DNA from: Senegalimassilia faecalis
Lineage (GTDB): Bacteria; Actinomycetota; Coriobacteriia; Coriobacteriales; Eggerthellaceae
Reading direction: 5' to 3'
DNA: 64,000 bases
Assembly: GCF_004135645.1 (NCBI RefSeq)
Contig: NZ_SDPW01000001.1
Span: forward strand, 2,666,001-2,730,000
The notes beneath the pieces were generated by a model. The model saw only the letters and a list, made by a program, of their open reading frames with translations. It ran no database searches and was not told the DNA's origin. The position numbers were made by a program, and so were the translations under genes. Shown in pieces: positions 24,812 through 33,224 of the stretch; the stretch's first letter is position 1, and each line of letters starts with the position of its first letter.

Positions 24812-26137
24812 CTACTGCTTGATCCCGGCGCCGCGCGCACGGCCGCCGGCGGTCGAGCTGGCCGCGACTGAGGCGCGGTGACCCAGTTCGACGGGATCGG
24901 GCTTCACCGCGACGACGGCCTTGGGTTTCTTCTCGGAATGCCCGATGCGCCCTCCGAAGGGATCGGAGAATCCGAAGCAGTCCTGGGGGGTGTACAGGTC
25001 GATGCGGTCGGACTTCCACTCGCCGCGCGCGGGTTCCATCATCGTGTACGAGATGTCGTGCGGGTCGATCTCGAAATCCCTGTCGAGCACGGTGCCCATG
25101 GTGCCGCCGCACCCGCCGACGGGGTCGTAGATACCGAAGATGGGTTCATGCGTTCCGGGCTTGACCGTGAACGTGCCGGCGCTTTCGCCCTCGCCGCGGC
25201 AGATCATCGACAGGCTGGCATCCAGGAACGCGTCGAGCGGCAGCGTCGCGAGGACCGCGAGCCCGACAGGGCGATTCTGCGGCATATTGAAGATATCCTC
25301 GCGGAAGCTGCGCTCGAAAGGCGTAACGGGGTCGTTGACGACCTTCTCGATGGTCGTGCCCTGCGAGGCGCACAGCTTATCGAAGATGCTCTCGGGGATG
25401 TCAGCGGGACGCGTGAAGGGCCTGTAGTCCTCGGCGGGCTCGTACTCCCACCTGTCGTCCTCGCCCTGGCCGCCCCTATGGCAGACGCATGGGAGGTAAT
25501 CTTCCTGCCAGTCGCTCGCCGTGTCGATGACGTCGCCCTCGGAATACAGGCCGTTGACGGACAGTATGAGCGAGGTCTTGAAGGAGAGCCCGCTGAAATC
25601 GATGTCGTAGGAGAACCCGAACTTATCGGCCAGGTCGTCGCGGAGGCAATCGCCGTCGACGTAGAGTTCGCGCCCGAGGCGCCCCGAGCCGAGCCGCGAT
25701 TCGATTGCCTGGGCGAACTCATCGGCGATATTCTTGCAATCCGCAAGTCTCGCCTCATCGAGCCCGTCGTTGAACCTGTCCGTGAGCACGCAGGTGACGG
25801 CATGCGACAGGTCGCCGGCGGTCAGACCCTTGTGCGTCTTGATCTTATCCGGGTCGATGAGGCCATCGGCCCATGCAAGCGAGGTGTCCGCGAGCAGTTC
25901 GCCGCAGATGCGCGCGGCATAGCCGTACTCCCCGTATTCGGGCCAGTAGTCGAGGTGGATATCCCCTCCGTTCCGGATGGCCTTCAAGATTTCCTGCCGG
26001 TTGAAACGGTTGCCGACGACATCCGCGAGCATCGCGGCGGCCTCGTCGGCGCCGAACAGGTTCACGACGTCATCGTAGCTGTCGATCTCGAGGTCATCGG
26101 TAAGGGTCGCGCTGTCATTAGGGTTGATATCGGCCAT
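24812..26137 (-). CDS. Acidic hypothetical protein
   Basis: A 441-residue protein starting at the ATG at 26137 behind GGAGGTG; the longer frame to 26788 has no signal. It is strongly acidic (LTDDLEIDSYDDVVNLFGAD) with a Cys-containing central part (CVCHRGGQGEDD) and a Gly/Ala/Arg tail. No family is recognised. Clean codon use and the tight link to the repeat protein downstream suggest one accessory operon, perhaps of plasmid or phage origin. Confidence 0.65.
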   Translation of the reverse strand: MADINPNDSATLTDDLEIDSYDDVVNLFGADEAAAMLADVVGNRFNRQEILKAIRNGGDIHLDYWPEYGEYGYAARICGELLADTSLAWADGLIDPDKIKTHKGLTAGDLSHAVTCVLTDRFNDGLDEARLADCKNIADEFAQAIESRLGSGRLGRELYVDGDCLRDDLADKFGFSYDIDFSGLSFKTSLILSVNGLYSEGDVIDTASDWQEDYLPCVCHRGGQGEDDRWEYEPAEDYRPFTRPADIPESIFDKLCASQGTTIEKVVNDPVTPFERSFREDIFNMPQNRPVGLAVLATLPLDAFLDASLSMICRGEGESAGTFTVKPGTHEPIFGIYDPVGGCGGTMGTVLDRDFEIDPHDISYTMMEPARGEWKSDRIDLYTPQDCFGFSDPFGGRIGHSEKKPKAVVAVKPDPVELGHRASVAASSTAGGRARGAGIKQ

Positions 26138-26201
26138 GTCGGCACCTCCAGTGAAACGGTTGTCCCCATCGATGCTACCCGCCGAAAACCCGCACGGAAA
26201 C

Positions 26202-26227
26202 GCCCCTTCCCGAACGGGAAGGGGCGC
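26202..26227. terminator. Hairpin, 12-bp arms
   Basis: CGCCCCTTCCCG and its reverse complement around AA, in the divergent gap between the acidic-protein gene (minus) and the small genes at 26288 (plus). A terminator in a divergent region suggests that a gene once lay here. Confidence 0.5.
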
Positions 26228-26287
26228 CCCTCCATCACCGCACCGAGGGTATCCTTTTGCAAAAAGAGCCGTCAGTTCGGAGCGGAC

Positions 26288-26563
26288 ATGACCGTAGAGC
26301 GAAAGTTCGATGCGAAGTCGATGCTGGGGATGCTGAGGAGATACGAGGCCACGGTCGGCGACCTTTTCGTCGTCGCGCCTCCCCTGATGTCCCGGGACAG
26401 CGTGAAGACCGCCGACATCGACGGGGTGACCCTTAGGCGCATCTCGGTGAAAGACCTGATGGAAGGCATCCTGATGCCGGAGGACAAGGTGGAGGGGGTC
26501 GAGCTCATCCGGGTCGATGCGGCCGAGCTGACCGTTACCGCCTGCGTGCGGGCGATATCCTGA
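26288..26563 (+). CDS. Small hypothetical protein
   Basis: A 91-residue protein with an ATG at 26288 behind GGAG. It is compact and rich in charged residues (FDAKSMLGMLRRYEATVGDL, LRRISVKDLMEGIL, VEGVELIRVDAAELTV). Its TGA overlaps the ATG of the next small frame, so the two are coupled. Unknown family. Confidence 0.55.
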   Translation: MTVERKFDAKSMLGMLRRYEATVGDLFVVAPPLMSRDSVKTADIDGVTLRRISVKDLMEGILMPEDKVEGVELIRVDAAELTVTACVRAIS

Positions 26564-26739
26564 TGCCGAGGATGCTGCCCAGGCACAAGTACGCGGACTA
26601 CATGGTGGTGAACGCGGAGCATGCGGAGCAGGACCTTGCCTCGTTCCACAACATGATAACCATACGCCCGCGGGCCGTGGATATGGCCGAAGGGGAGCGC
26701 ATAGCGTATTCCGAGATGATGGCGACATGGCGCTTATAG
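26563..26739 (+). pseudogene. Small hypothetical, 3' end replaced
   Basis: A 58-codon frame coupled to the preceding gene through TGATG. It reads MPRMLPRHKYADYMVVNAEH and ends at a stop inside the sugar-transferase fragment beginning at 26727. The last four or five codons therefore come from foreign sequence, and the original C-terminus is lost. Confidence 0.5.
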
Positions 26740-26898
26740 GCCCAAGGCCTGAACGCCCGGCTTTTTGCGCCGAGTTCGAGAAGCGCATTCACGGCTGGAA
26801 CTATCGCGCTCTAGTGAAGCCAGGGCTCAGCGGCCTCGCGCAGGTGAGGGGCGGCTATGGCCTTTTGCCGAAGGAGAAAGTTGCACTCGACTTGTGGC
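26721..26898 (+). pseudogene. Sugar-transferase fragment 3
   Basis: Reads GDMALIGPRPERPAFCAEFE, NYRALVKPGLSGLAQVRGGY and EKVALDLWR: the same C-terminal block of a priming glycosyltransferase as fragments 1 and 2 but from a distinct gene (ERP rather than ALP after GPRP). It is cut at nearly the same positions and joined to an IS3-family remnant. Confidence 0.7.
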
Positions 26899-27048
26899 GC
26901 GTGGGGCATCCCAGCCTGCGCATCGCGCGCGTCACCGATCCGCCGCACTCCTCGATCATATCGACGGCCCTGCGCTTCTGCTCGTCCGTGTAGCTCGGCA
27001 TTCGCGAACTCCTAACCGGACCGATTCGGTCCAACTATTTGTCAACCT
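26899..27048 (-). pseudogene. IS3-family remnant (5' end of element)
   Basis: The sequence is nearly the same as 43656-43799 of the IS3 element at 42369-43810. It includes the start of its transposase (minus strand, MPSYTDEQKRRAV, then GGSVTRAMRRLG) and the upstream non-coding part, but stops about ten bases short of the terminal repeat. Confidence 0.8.
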
Positions 27049-27171
27049 ACCCGTATTTTTTCTCTGAGGAAACAGGGTCCGCTCTGTCACGGGGCGGAAT
27101 TTGGGCACGCTTACTCCGGCCCCTTGCTACAATGGGGTCGCATCTAACGGCTGGCAGCGGGTGGAATCGGG

Positions 27172-28371
27172 CTAGCCGTTTTGCTTTTCGTATGCCGTGC
27201 CGTCGCGCAGCATCGCGTACATGACATTCAGCCTTCTTCTCGCCAAGGCCATCATGCAGGAACCGTAACTATGCCCCTCGGATCTCTTCCTCTCGTAATA
27301 GGCTCTGGACTCCTCGCAGAATTGGACGGATTTGCCCGCCGACAGGACCAGGACCCTCTTGAGGCGTCGGTTCCCCCCGCGCGGCTTGGTCACCGAATGG
27401 ATGGTCTTGCCCGATTGCCTGACCTTCGGGGCAAGCCCCGCATACGATGCGAGCTTCGACGCGTTGGGGAACCTGGAGATATCCCCGACCTCCGCCAGAA
27501 ACGTTGCGCAAGTGACCGCCCCGAGCCCAGGGAGGGACATGAGCAGCCTAGCCTCGGGCATCTGGGAGAGCAGCTCGTCCCTGCTCTCCGCGACTTTCTT
27601 CCGGGATGCCAGAACGGTCAGCAGGAATGACGCCTCCTGTTTGATGAGTTCCTCGACGTACTCGGATCCCGCGATCGTCACGCTCTGACGCCCGATGGCC
27701 TCGAACAGGTCGTCGAGCCTTCTCAGCGCGGCTTCGCCCATGCCCTTCCTGGATCTGAGCCATCGCCTGACGTTTCCCCTTCCTGCCTTCTTGAGCCCCG
27801 CCGGCCCGCCGTACCTCGAGAGTACCATCAGGCTGAAATTGCTCTGGACCCTCTTTCCCTCGAGGTGCGTCTCCAGGGCCGGACTGACGGAAAGCAGCAG
27901 GTCATGCAGCCTGTTTGTTGCCCGCGTCGACTCCAGGGTGAGCTCCCTGTCGTATGACATGAGCGCTGAGAGCCGCAAGTACAGCGCGCTCTTCTCGCTG
28001 ACTGGCTTCACGAGTTTCGGAAGGCTCGACGACACCTCCGCTATGACGAGGGCGTTATGGGCGTCCGTCTTGATGTCGCCGCCGTACATCTCAATCGCCT
28101 TGGACATGGCCCTCGGGGTGATGAACCCCTTAGCGATGCCCATGTCGTCGCATACGGCGAACAGCAGGGCGGCCATGTTTCCCGGCTGGTCGACGACGAC
28201 AACCGGGCTCCCGAAGAGGGAGACGCTCAAGAGGGCGTCCCTGATCCCGCTCTCCGACTGCTCGACCTTTCCGTCGAAAACAAGCTCTCCTGTTGCCGGG
28301 ATGATCGCGGCAAAGTGATGGGACGACTTCCCCACATCGACGCCGCAGCACACGGAATAGGTTCTCTCCAT
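27172..28371 (-). CDS. IS110-family transposase (complete)
   Basis: A 399-residue DEDD transposase. The N-terminal RuvC-like domain has CCGVDVGKSSHHF (Asp), PVVVVDQPGN (acidic position) and GGDIKTDAHNALVIAE (final acidic pair). The C-terminal Transposase_20 domain has LMSLPGLGAVTCATFLAEVG, then KLASYAGLAPKVRQSGKTIH, with the catalytic Ser region SVTKPRGGNRRLKRVL. IS110 elements move as circles, and many encode a non-coding bridge RNA in the region flanking the gene. Here about 570 bases upstream of the start have no gene. The length is normal and the frame intact. Confidence 0.93.
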   Translation of the reverse strand: MERTYSVCCGVDVGKSSHHFAAIIPATGELVFDGKVEQSESGIRDALLSVSLFGSPVVVVDQPGNMAALLFAVCDDMGIAKGFITPRAMSKAIEMYGGDIKTDAHNALVIAEVSSSLPKLVKPVSEKSALYLRLSALMSYDRELTLESTRATNRLHDLLLSVSPALETHLEGKRVQSNFSLMVLSRYGGPAGLKKAGRGNVRRWLRSRKGMGEAALRRLDDLFEAIGRQSVTIAGSEYVEELIKQEASFLLTVLASRKKVAESRDELLSQMPEARLLMSLPGLGAVTCATFLAEVGDISRFPNASKLASYAGLAPKVRQSGKTIHSVTKPRGGNRRLKRVLVLSAGKSVQFCEESRAYYERKRSEGHSYGSCMMALARRRLNVMYAMLRDGTAYEKQNG

Positions 28372-28944
28372 GCTTCGCCTTTCTCTGTTGAGGAGCTGGC
28401 ATGAGCCGCGGCGCTGACGTTGGCATTACTTTGAGGGAGAGGGCACATCGGAACGCGCCTCGACATCAACCTATCGGCTATGATCGGCGCCTGCGAGCCC
28501 GGCGGCATGACATTTTGGATTATCGCAACATCCGCACCTGGCCATACCGGGCTCGTTGGCAACCAGCATCGGACGCATCCTCGGATCAGTTGCCCGATAA
28601 CCCGATTGTAAGAGTCATCGGGCCGACACCTTGTAAGTAACCCTGTCCGGAGCCGCCGGCGCACAGCGCTGGAGCGTTCCTCGCGATTGGAGCTCCAGCA
28701 TCACTGATATTAGGATGAAAAGCAATCAAAGTCCGCATCCCCATTTGTCTCGAATGCAACGACGCGATGTCCAGCTATGGCTCAGCCTTCGCAACCTGCC
28801 GGACTGCTCAGTAGTGCGCAGTAACTACTTGGTAGATACCCAGTAGCTCCGGTGTGGCGCAGGTAGTCGGCGATGAAAGGCGCGGGGCGCGCCTTGCCGC
28901 CCGTCCTAGATGACGCCGCACGGTAGCGCTATCGGGCAGCTGCG
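28372..28944. other. Non-coding region upstream of IS110 transposase
   Basis: No convincing gene in about 570 bases. For IS110-group elements the non-coding end ahead of the recombinase gene is where the bridge RNA is encoded, so the part next to 28371 is the natural place for one. I could not define the element ends or a target duplication by eye. Confidence 0.4.
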
Positions 28945-29563
28945 CTACCGCAGGTAGACGCTCTTGAGCACCTCGACGACCTGCTGCGCCCCGACGCCCT
29001 TGATCTTGAGCGCCTTGGGGTCGACGGGGTCCGACTCGTAGGCCTCCAGGAAGCGTCGCATGTCGGCGCGGACCCCCTCGCTCATGGCGGGGCGCTCGCC
29101 GCCCGCGAGCAGCGTGGCGAGGCGGCAAACGTCGTTTCGGTGCTTCTTCACGCTCTTCTCGTCGACGCCCTGGCCGCCCGCCCGCCTGGCGGAAAGGTCG
29201 AGCCACGCCTTGGCCTTGAAGGGGATCAGCCCCTCGACCGACAGGACGGCGACGCCGCCGGCCGACGCTCTGTTCTCGACGAGCAGCCGGTAGTACTCTT
29301 CGTCAAGCAGAATCGCCGAAAGGCTCGAGACCTCGTCGTCGATGTGGATCGGCATGAGGCCGGACTCCGCGTCGCGCAGGTCGACGTCGGTGCGCGCGAA
29401 CAGCTCCAGCATGGCGGGGAAGGCCGGGTCCTCCGGCCTGGAGAACCGGTAGAACTGAGGCTTTCCGCCGCTCTTCTGCCGGTTCTCGTACCCGCCTTCC
29501 CGGACGAAGTCCCAGAAGACCTGGCCGAACTCGGGCGTCAGCGCCTCCACCAGAAGGACCAGG
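28945..29563 (-). pseudogene. Nucleotidyltransferase-like toxin, split by IS21 copy 2 (3' part)
   Basis: The 5' part is at 31854-31989. Joining 31989-31854 to 29558-28945 (one CCAGG copy removed) gives exactly 250 codons in frame. The reconstructed start (MRGIDKFKERF, then YVLIGGGACDLLF, then RATKDLDLVLLVE) has the GGGxxxL...TxDLDL signature of AbiEii-like nucleotidyltransferases. The rest (FYRFSRPEDPAFPAMLELFA, VEGLIPFKAKAWLDLS) matches the C-terminal region of such proteins. It overlapped the upstream antitoxin-like gene by 17 bases. Inactive as it stands; precise IS excision would restore it. Confidence 0.8.
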
Positions 29564-29668
29564 TGTTAGCGTCAATATATTTTTCACCATTTTCACCAAC
29601 GTATTTTCGCCAATCGCGCCAACGCGGATGCGCCGGATTCGCCAACGCTGATGCGCCGCTTCCGGCGT

Positions 29669-30457
29669 CTAGGCGCCCTCCTCCTTCCCGTCCTCACCGC
29701 CGATGGATACGTCCTTCAGGCGATATGACCGTCCCGTTATCTTGATCATCGCGCAATGGTGGCAAAGCCTGTCGGCCACCGCCGAGGCCGTGACGTTGCT
29801 GCCGAACACGTCGCCCCACCTGCCCACCGGCACGTTGGTCGTGACGATGGTCGACCGCTTGAGCGCGTAGCGCCTGTTGACCAGCTGGAACAGCAGGTCG
29901 GCGCCCTCCTTGCCGATGTCGAGGTAGCCGAGCTCGTCTATTATCAGCAGGCTGCAGTGCTCGTAGAACCGCATCCTGCGCGCCAGCGCCTCCTTCGCCG
30001 AGGCGTGCTTGAGGTCCTCGACCAGCCTCGAGCAGTCGGCGAAGTACACCTGCTTGCGGGCCATCACCGCCTCGTGGCCTATGGCTATCGACAGGTGGGT
30101 CTTGCCGACGCCCGGGCTGCCGACGAGCACGACGTTGTCGCCGCGGTCGATGAACTCGAGCGTGGCCAGCTGCTCGACCAGCCCGCGCGGCACGCTCGGC
30201 TGGAAGCCCCAGTCGAAGTCGGCCAGCGTCTTTATGTAGGGGAAGTTGGCCATCCTCGTGCGGCGCTCGTCGTCGGCGCGCCGCTTGAGGGCTATCTGGG
30301 CGTCGGTGAGCTCGAGCATGGCGTCGACCAGGCTCTTCCTCCCGTCGGCGACGAGCCTGACGTACTCGGGCACCGACGACGCCATGCCCTCGAGCCCCAG
30401 CTCCTCGAGGTTGGCCGCCAGGCGGTTGAGGGGGCTGGCCTGCACGGCGGCGCTCAC
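29669..30457 (-). CDS. istB: IS21 helper ATPase IstB (copy 2)
   Basis: 262 residues, identical by reading to the copy-1 protein: Walker A GSPGVGKTH and Walker B LLIIDELGYL. It starts at the GTG overlapping the istA stop. Confidence 0.95.
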   Translation of the reverse strand: MSAAVQASPLNRLAANLEELGLEGMASSVPEYVRLVADGRKSLVDAMLELTDAQIALKRRADDERRTRMANFPYIKTLADFDWGFQPSVPRGLVEQLATLEFIDRGDNVVLVGSPGVGKTHLSIAIGHEAVMARKQVYFADCSRLVEDLKHASAKEALARRMRFYEHCSLLIIDELGYLDIGKEGADLLFQLVNRRYALKRSTIVTTNVPVGRWGDVFGSNVTASAVADRLCHHCAMIKITGRSYRLKDVSIGGEDGKEEGA

Positions 30458-31692
30458 AGCGAGCCCCCTATCGAGTCGAGCAGGCCGAGGTTGGCCGCGG
30501 CGGCCGCCTCGATGTCGCCGGCGGCGTCGCCGAACCACCGCTTGCCGGCCATGGCCTCGGCGTAGTGCGCCGGGTCGTAGGCCGGCCCGCCCGCCACGTG
30601 CGTCGCCACCAGCTCGCCGCCGACGTAGCAGTCCATCGCGCCGCCGGGCATGCAGACGATGCGGGCGGGCCTGCCGATGCAGCGCCTGGGCACCGACATG
30701 GGCTCGCCGTGCGCGCTCACCAGCATCGTGGCCGGCACCCTGGCCACGCGCACCACGTCGCCCATCGCCTCCTCGAGGGCGCGCAGGTTGCCGACGGGCA
30801 GCAGCGCGTCCTTCTCCTCCATGAACAGCGCGGAGGGCGGCAGCCCCGTGGTCTCGTTGGGCTCGGAGTTGCTGGCGTCCTCGATCCGCGCGACGATCTC
30901 GTCGATATCGTCCCAGCCGTCGAAGTCGCCCTGGTAGGCCATGAGCCGCGACAGGAAGCGGTTCGACGACTCGACCTTGCCCTTCGTCTGGGGGCTGCGC
31001 GGGCGGCACAGCTTCAGCTCGAAGCCGGCGGCCTTGGCGAACTCGTATGCGCGCTGGACCTTGAGGCGCCTGCCGCCCTTGATCGTCACCAGGGCGGACA
31101 TGTTGTCCGTGACCCACTCGCGCGGCACGCCGCCGAGCCTCGCGATCGTGGCGTACATGCACCTGACCAGGTCGTCGGTCGTCCTGGTCCTCGACCGGAT
31201 GAATATGTGCCTGCGGGAATGGCCCAGCGTCGCCGCGAACACGTTGAACTCGAACAGCTCGCCGTCGCGGTTTGCCATCTTGACGGACTCCTTCCAGTCG
31301 AACTGCAGCTGCAGTCCGGGCGGCGTCTCGAAGCGCGGGTGCGGCTCCGGGCCCCCGGAGGCCCCGACGGCGATGCCGTTCTTGCGCATGAACTGGGTGA
31401 AGGCGTTGTAGCCGGCCAGGTCCTCGCCGGGATACCTGTGCAGCAGCCACTCGTGGATGCCCTTCTTGGTGACTCCCGGCAGTTGCGCCTTGGCTGCCAC
31501 CTCCTCGATGTGCGCGTCGAACGAGCCCGCCCTGTCGCCGCGCCCGTCGTGGGGCCGCCCGCCCTCGGCCCTCCAGTACGACGCCACGGTGTGCCTGTCC
31601 TTGCCGTAGCGCTTCGCTATGTCGCTGAAGTTGGGCTTTATGCCCGCTTCCCTGTACATGTCCAACTCTCCGATCAGGTTCTTCTCCGCCAC
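30454..31692 (-). CDS. istA: IS21 transposase IstA (copy 2)
   Basis: 412 residues, identical by reading to the copy-1 protein, with the same catalytic contexts LQFDWKES, WVTDNMSALV and KGKVESSNRF and the same GTG start behind GGGAGGAG. Confidence 0.95.
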   Translation of the reverse strand: MAEKNLIGELDMYREAGIKPNFSDIAKRYGKDRHTVASYWRAEGGRPHDGRGDRAGSFDAHIEEVAAKAQLPGVTKKGIHEWLLHRYPGEDLAGYNAFTQFMRKNGIAVGASGGPEPHPRFETPPGLQLQFDWKESVKMANRDGELFEFNVFAATLGHSRRHIFIRSRTRTTDDLVRCMYATIARLGGVPREWVTDNMSALVTIKGGRRLKVQRAYEFAKAAGFELKLCRPRSPQTKGKVESSNRFLSRLMAYQGDFDGWDDIDEIVARIEDASNSEPNETTGLPPSALFMEEKDALLPVGNLRALEEAMGDVVRVARVPATMLVSAHGEPMSVPRRCIGRPARIVCMPGGAMDCYVGGELVATHVAGGPAYDPAHYAEAMAGKRWFGDAAGDIEAAAAANLGLLDSIGGSL

Positions 31693-31853
31693 GGCCCGCT
31701 CCTCCCGAAAGCATCGTTCGCTCGTCGATCGAAGCGTAAGTCCCGGCGTTGGTGGAAATGGTGAAAATGCGTTGGCGCAAATGGCGGGATTGCGTTGGCA
31801 TGATTGGTTATTGAGCGTTGGTCAAAATGGTTGTTTTTACAGTAGCGCTAACA

Positions 31854-31989
31854 CCAGGTCGAGGTCCTTGGTGGCCCTGAAGTCCTGCCCGGCCTCGCCG
31901 AACAGCAGGTCGCAGGCGCCGCCGCCGATCAGGACGTACTCGCCGTCGTGGCCCGCGAAGCGCTCCTTGAACTTATCGATTCCCCTCAT
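31854..31989 (-). pseudogene. 5' part of the split nucleotidyltransferase-like toxin
   Basis: The first 45 codons, from the ATG at 31989, of the gene continued at 28945-29563. It contains the GGGACDLL and TKDLDL motifs of the catalytic core. It overlaps the end of the antitoxin-like gene by 17 bases. Confidence 0.8.
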
Positions 31990-32989
31990 GATCGCCTCCA
32001 AGCACCCGGGTCAAAACGTTCTCGATCTCGCCCGCGACGCGCGGGTCGTCCCTCTCGTCGGCGGGAAGGGACAGGATGGCCGAAAGCGGGTCGACCGCGC
32101 ATCCCGGCGCCGGCACGGGCTCGTAGCGCAGCACCTGCACCACGCACGCGGGATTCTCTGGCTCGTCGAGGCCGGCGTCGCGCGCGCCGGCCGCCAGCCC
32201 CAGGGCGCGCTCCTGCGCTTTGGTCGCGGCGAAAGTCGGCCAGGGGTCGTCCTGCAGCATCGAGAGCCCGCACAGCGCCGAGATCCCTCCCAGCGGGAGA
32301 TCCATGTCGGGCACGCGGCCCAGGCGGTGCTCCCTCGCGACCGGGCTCGACATGCGCGGCTCCAAGCGACGCCACATCGCCATCTTGTCCCTGCCGGGGC
32401 GCAGCACCCGCCGCCGACCCTCGGCGGCGACGATCGAGGGGTCGGCGGCCGCGAGCTCGTCGAATGCGCGAGAGGCGGTCATCTTCGCCGCGCCGAGGAG
32501 GCCTGCCGCCTGGGTGACGCTGGCGCCGTCGAGGTCGCCGTAGAGCGCCATGAGCGCGAGGCGCTGCGCCTGGGGCGAGAACGTGCCGACGTCTGTCTGC
32601 CGCCTGTCGCGCGCGTGGCTGCTTCCGCTGCTCAGCGCGATTCCCAGGAACGGCAGGTACACCTGCTTGTCCGGGGCGATGAAGGGCAGGCCCGCCTCGA
32701 GCATCCGCCCGACCCTGTAGCCCGTGGCGTCCTCGAGGGCGAAGGCCACGGGGGTCCCCAGGGCCGCCTCCAGGGCGTCGCGGTGCTTCGCCATGGTCTT
32801 CACCGTCGGGCTTTCAGCGGGGGAGGCCACGGCGAACGGCACGCCGAAGGCGGTCCACCGCTCCAGGGAGTACAGCCCCCTCAGGTAGAGGGGGAGCCCC
32901 GAGGCGTCGACGGGCTCGCAATCGACTCTCGTGTGCAGCGTCTTCTCAACGTGTTCCCTCATGCTCCGCCTCCTCATGTAACTAAACAA
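31973..32989 (-). CDS. AbiEi-like antitoxin/regulator of type IV-like pair
   Basis: A 338-residue protein (a shorter start at the internal Met near 32962 is possible). A winged helix lies at about residues 155-200 (VTQAAGLLGAAKMTASRAFD, ELAAADPSIVAAEGRRRVL). The N-terminal part (LYLRGLYSLERWTAFGVPFA) and the C-terminal part (DPLSAILSLPADERDDPRV) are unassigned. The position ahead of, and overlapping, a nucleotidyltransferase-like toxin gene is that of an AbiEi-type antitoxin, though the protein is longer than the antitoxin at 23345. With the toxin interrupted, it may persist as an orphan regulator. Confidence 0.65.
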   Translation of the reverse strand: MFSYMRRRSMREHVEKTLHTRVDCEPVDASGLPLYLRGLYSLERWTAFGVPFAVASPAESPTVKTMAKHRDALEAALGTPVAFALEDATGYRVGRMLEAGLPFIAPDKQVYLPFLGIALSSGSSHARDRRQTDVGTFSPQAQRLALMALYGDLDGASVTQAAGLLGAAKMTASRAFDELAAADPSIVAAEGRRRVLRPGRDKMAMWRRLEPRMSSPVAREHRLGRVPDMDLPLGGISALCGLSMLQDDPWPTFAATKAQERALGLAAGARDAGLDEPENPACVVQVLRYEPVPAPGCAVDPLSAILSLPADERDDPRVAGEIENVLTRVLGGDHEGNR

Positions 32990-33114
32990 TTATCAATGTA
33001 CCATTATGAATGGTACATAGCAAATCAATTAGTTACATTTAATGACGCCTTGCGGGCCCTCGTGGTCTTTCGGAATCGCGATGCGTCTAGCAGGGCGCTC
33101 CGCTCGTTTTTCCC

Positions 33115-33138
33115 TGCGTTTTCGTCTCGACAAAAGAG
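33115..33138. repeat. Junction motif without a sugar-transferase block
   Basis: Contains TTTTCGTCTCGACAAAAGAG. It is nearly the same as 19373-19396 and 34034-34057, but here it is followed by the palindrome 33150-33189 instead of the sugar-transferase fragment. Confidence 0.6.
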
Positions 33139-33149
33139 ATATCTGCTCA

Positions 33150-33189
33150 TGCCCGCGGCATTCGGCAGGCTTGTCGAATGCCGCGGGCA
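33150..33189. repeat. Palindrome, 15-bp perfect arms
   Basis: TGCCCGCGGCATTCG (33150-33164) pairs exactly with 33175-33189. It lies just past the 3' end of the truncated AlbA-type gene, as the palindrome at 3428-3457 does for the intact one. Confidence 0.8.
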
Positions 33190-33220
33190 GTAGCGGGCAG
33201 TAGCGGGCAGTAGCGGGCAG
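33185..33220. repeat. 10-bp tandem repeats
   Basis: GGGCAGTAGC occurs three times in a row followed by GGGCAGG, overlapping the right arm of the palindrome at 33150-33189. The arrangement (palindrome plus tandem copies of its end) mirrors 3428-3478. Confidence 0.8.
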
Positions 33221-33224
33221 GCAC

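Larger units (their letters stand above)
29564..31853 (-). mobile_element. IS21-family insertion sequence, copy 2
   Basis: 2290 bp, the same length as copy 1 and with the same encoded proteins, in opposite orientation. The 5-bp target duplication is CCAGG (29559-29563 and 31854-31858). It interrupts the toxin gene of a type IV-like operon. The two inverted copies, about 24 kb apart, can recombine to invert the segment between them. Confidence 0.95.

Noticed and set aside
24878-26563. 561-codon plus-strand frame
   Set aside because: It is the complement of the acidic-protein gene at 24812-26137. Only the last 91 codons (26288-26563) have their own start signal and normal composition.
33185-33220. 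Possible CRISPR-like repeats
   Set aside because: The units are only 10 bases long, directly adjacent and without spacers.
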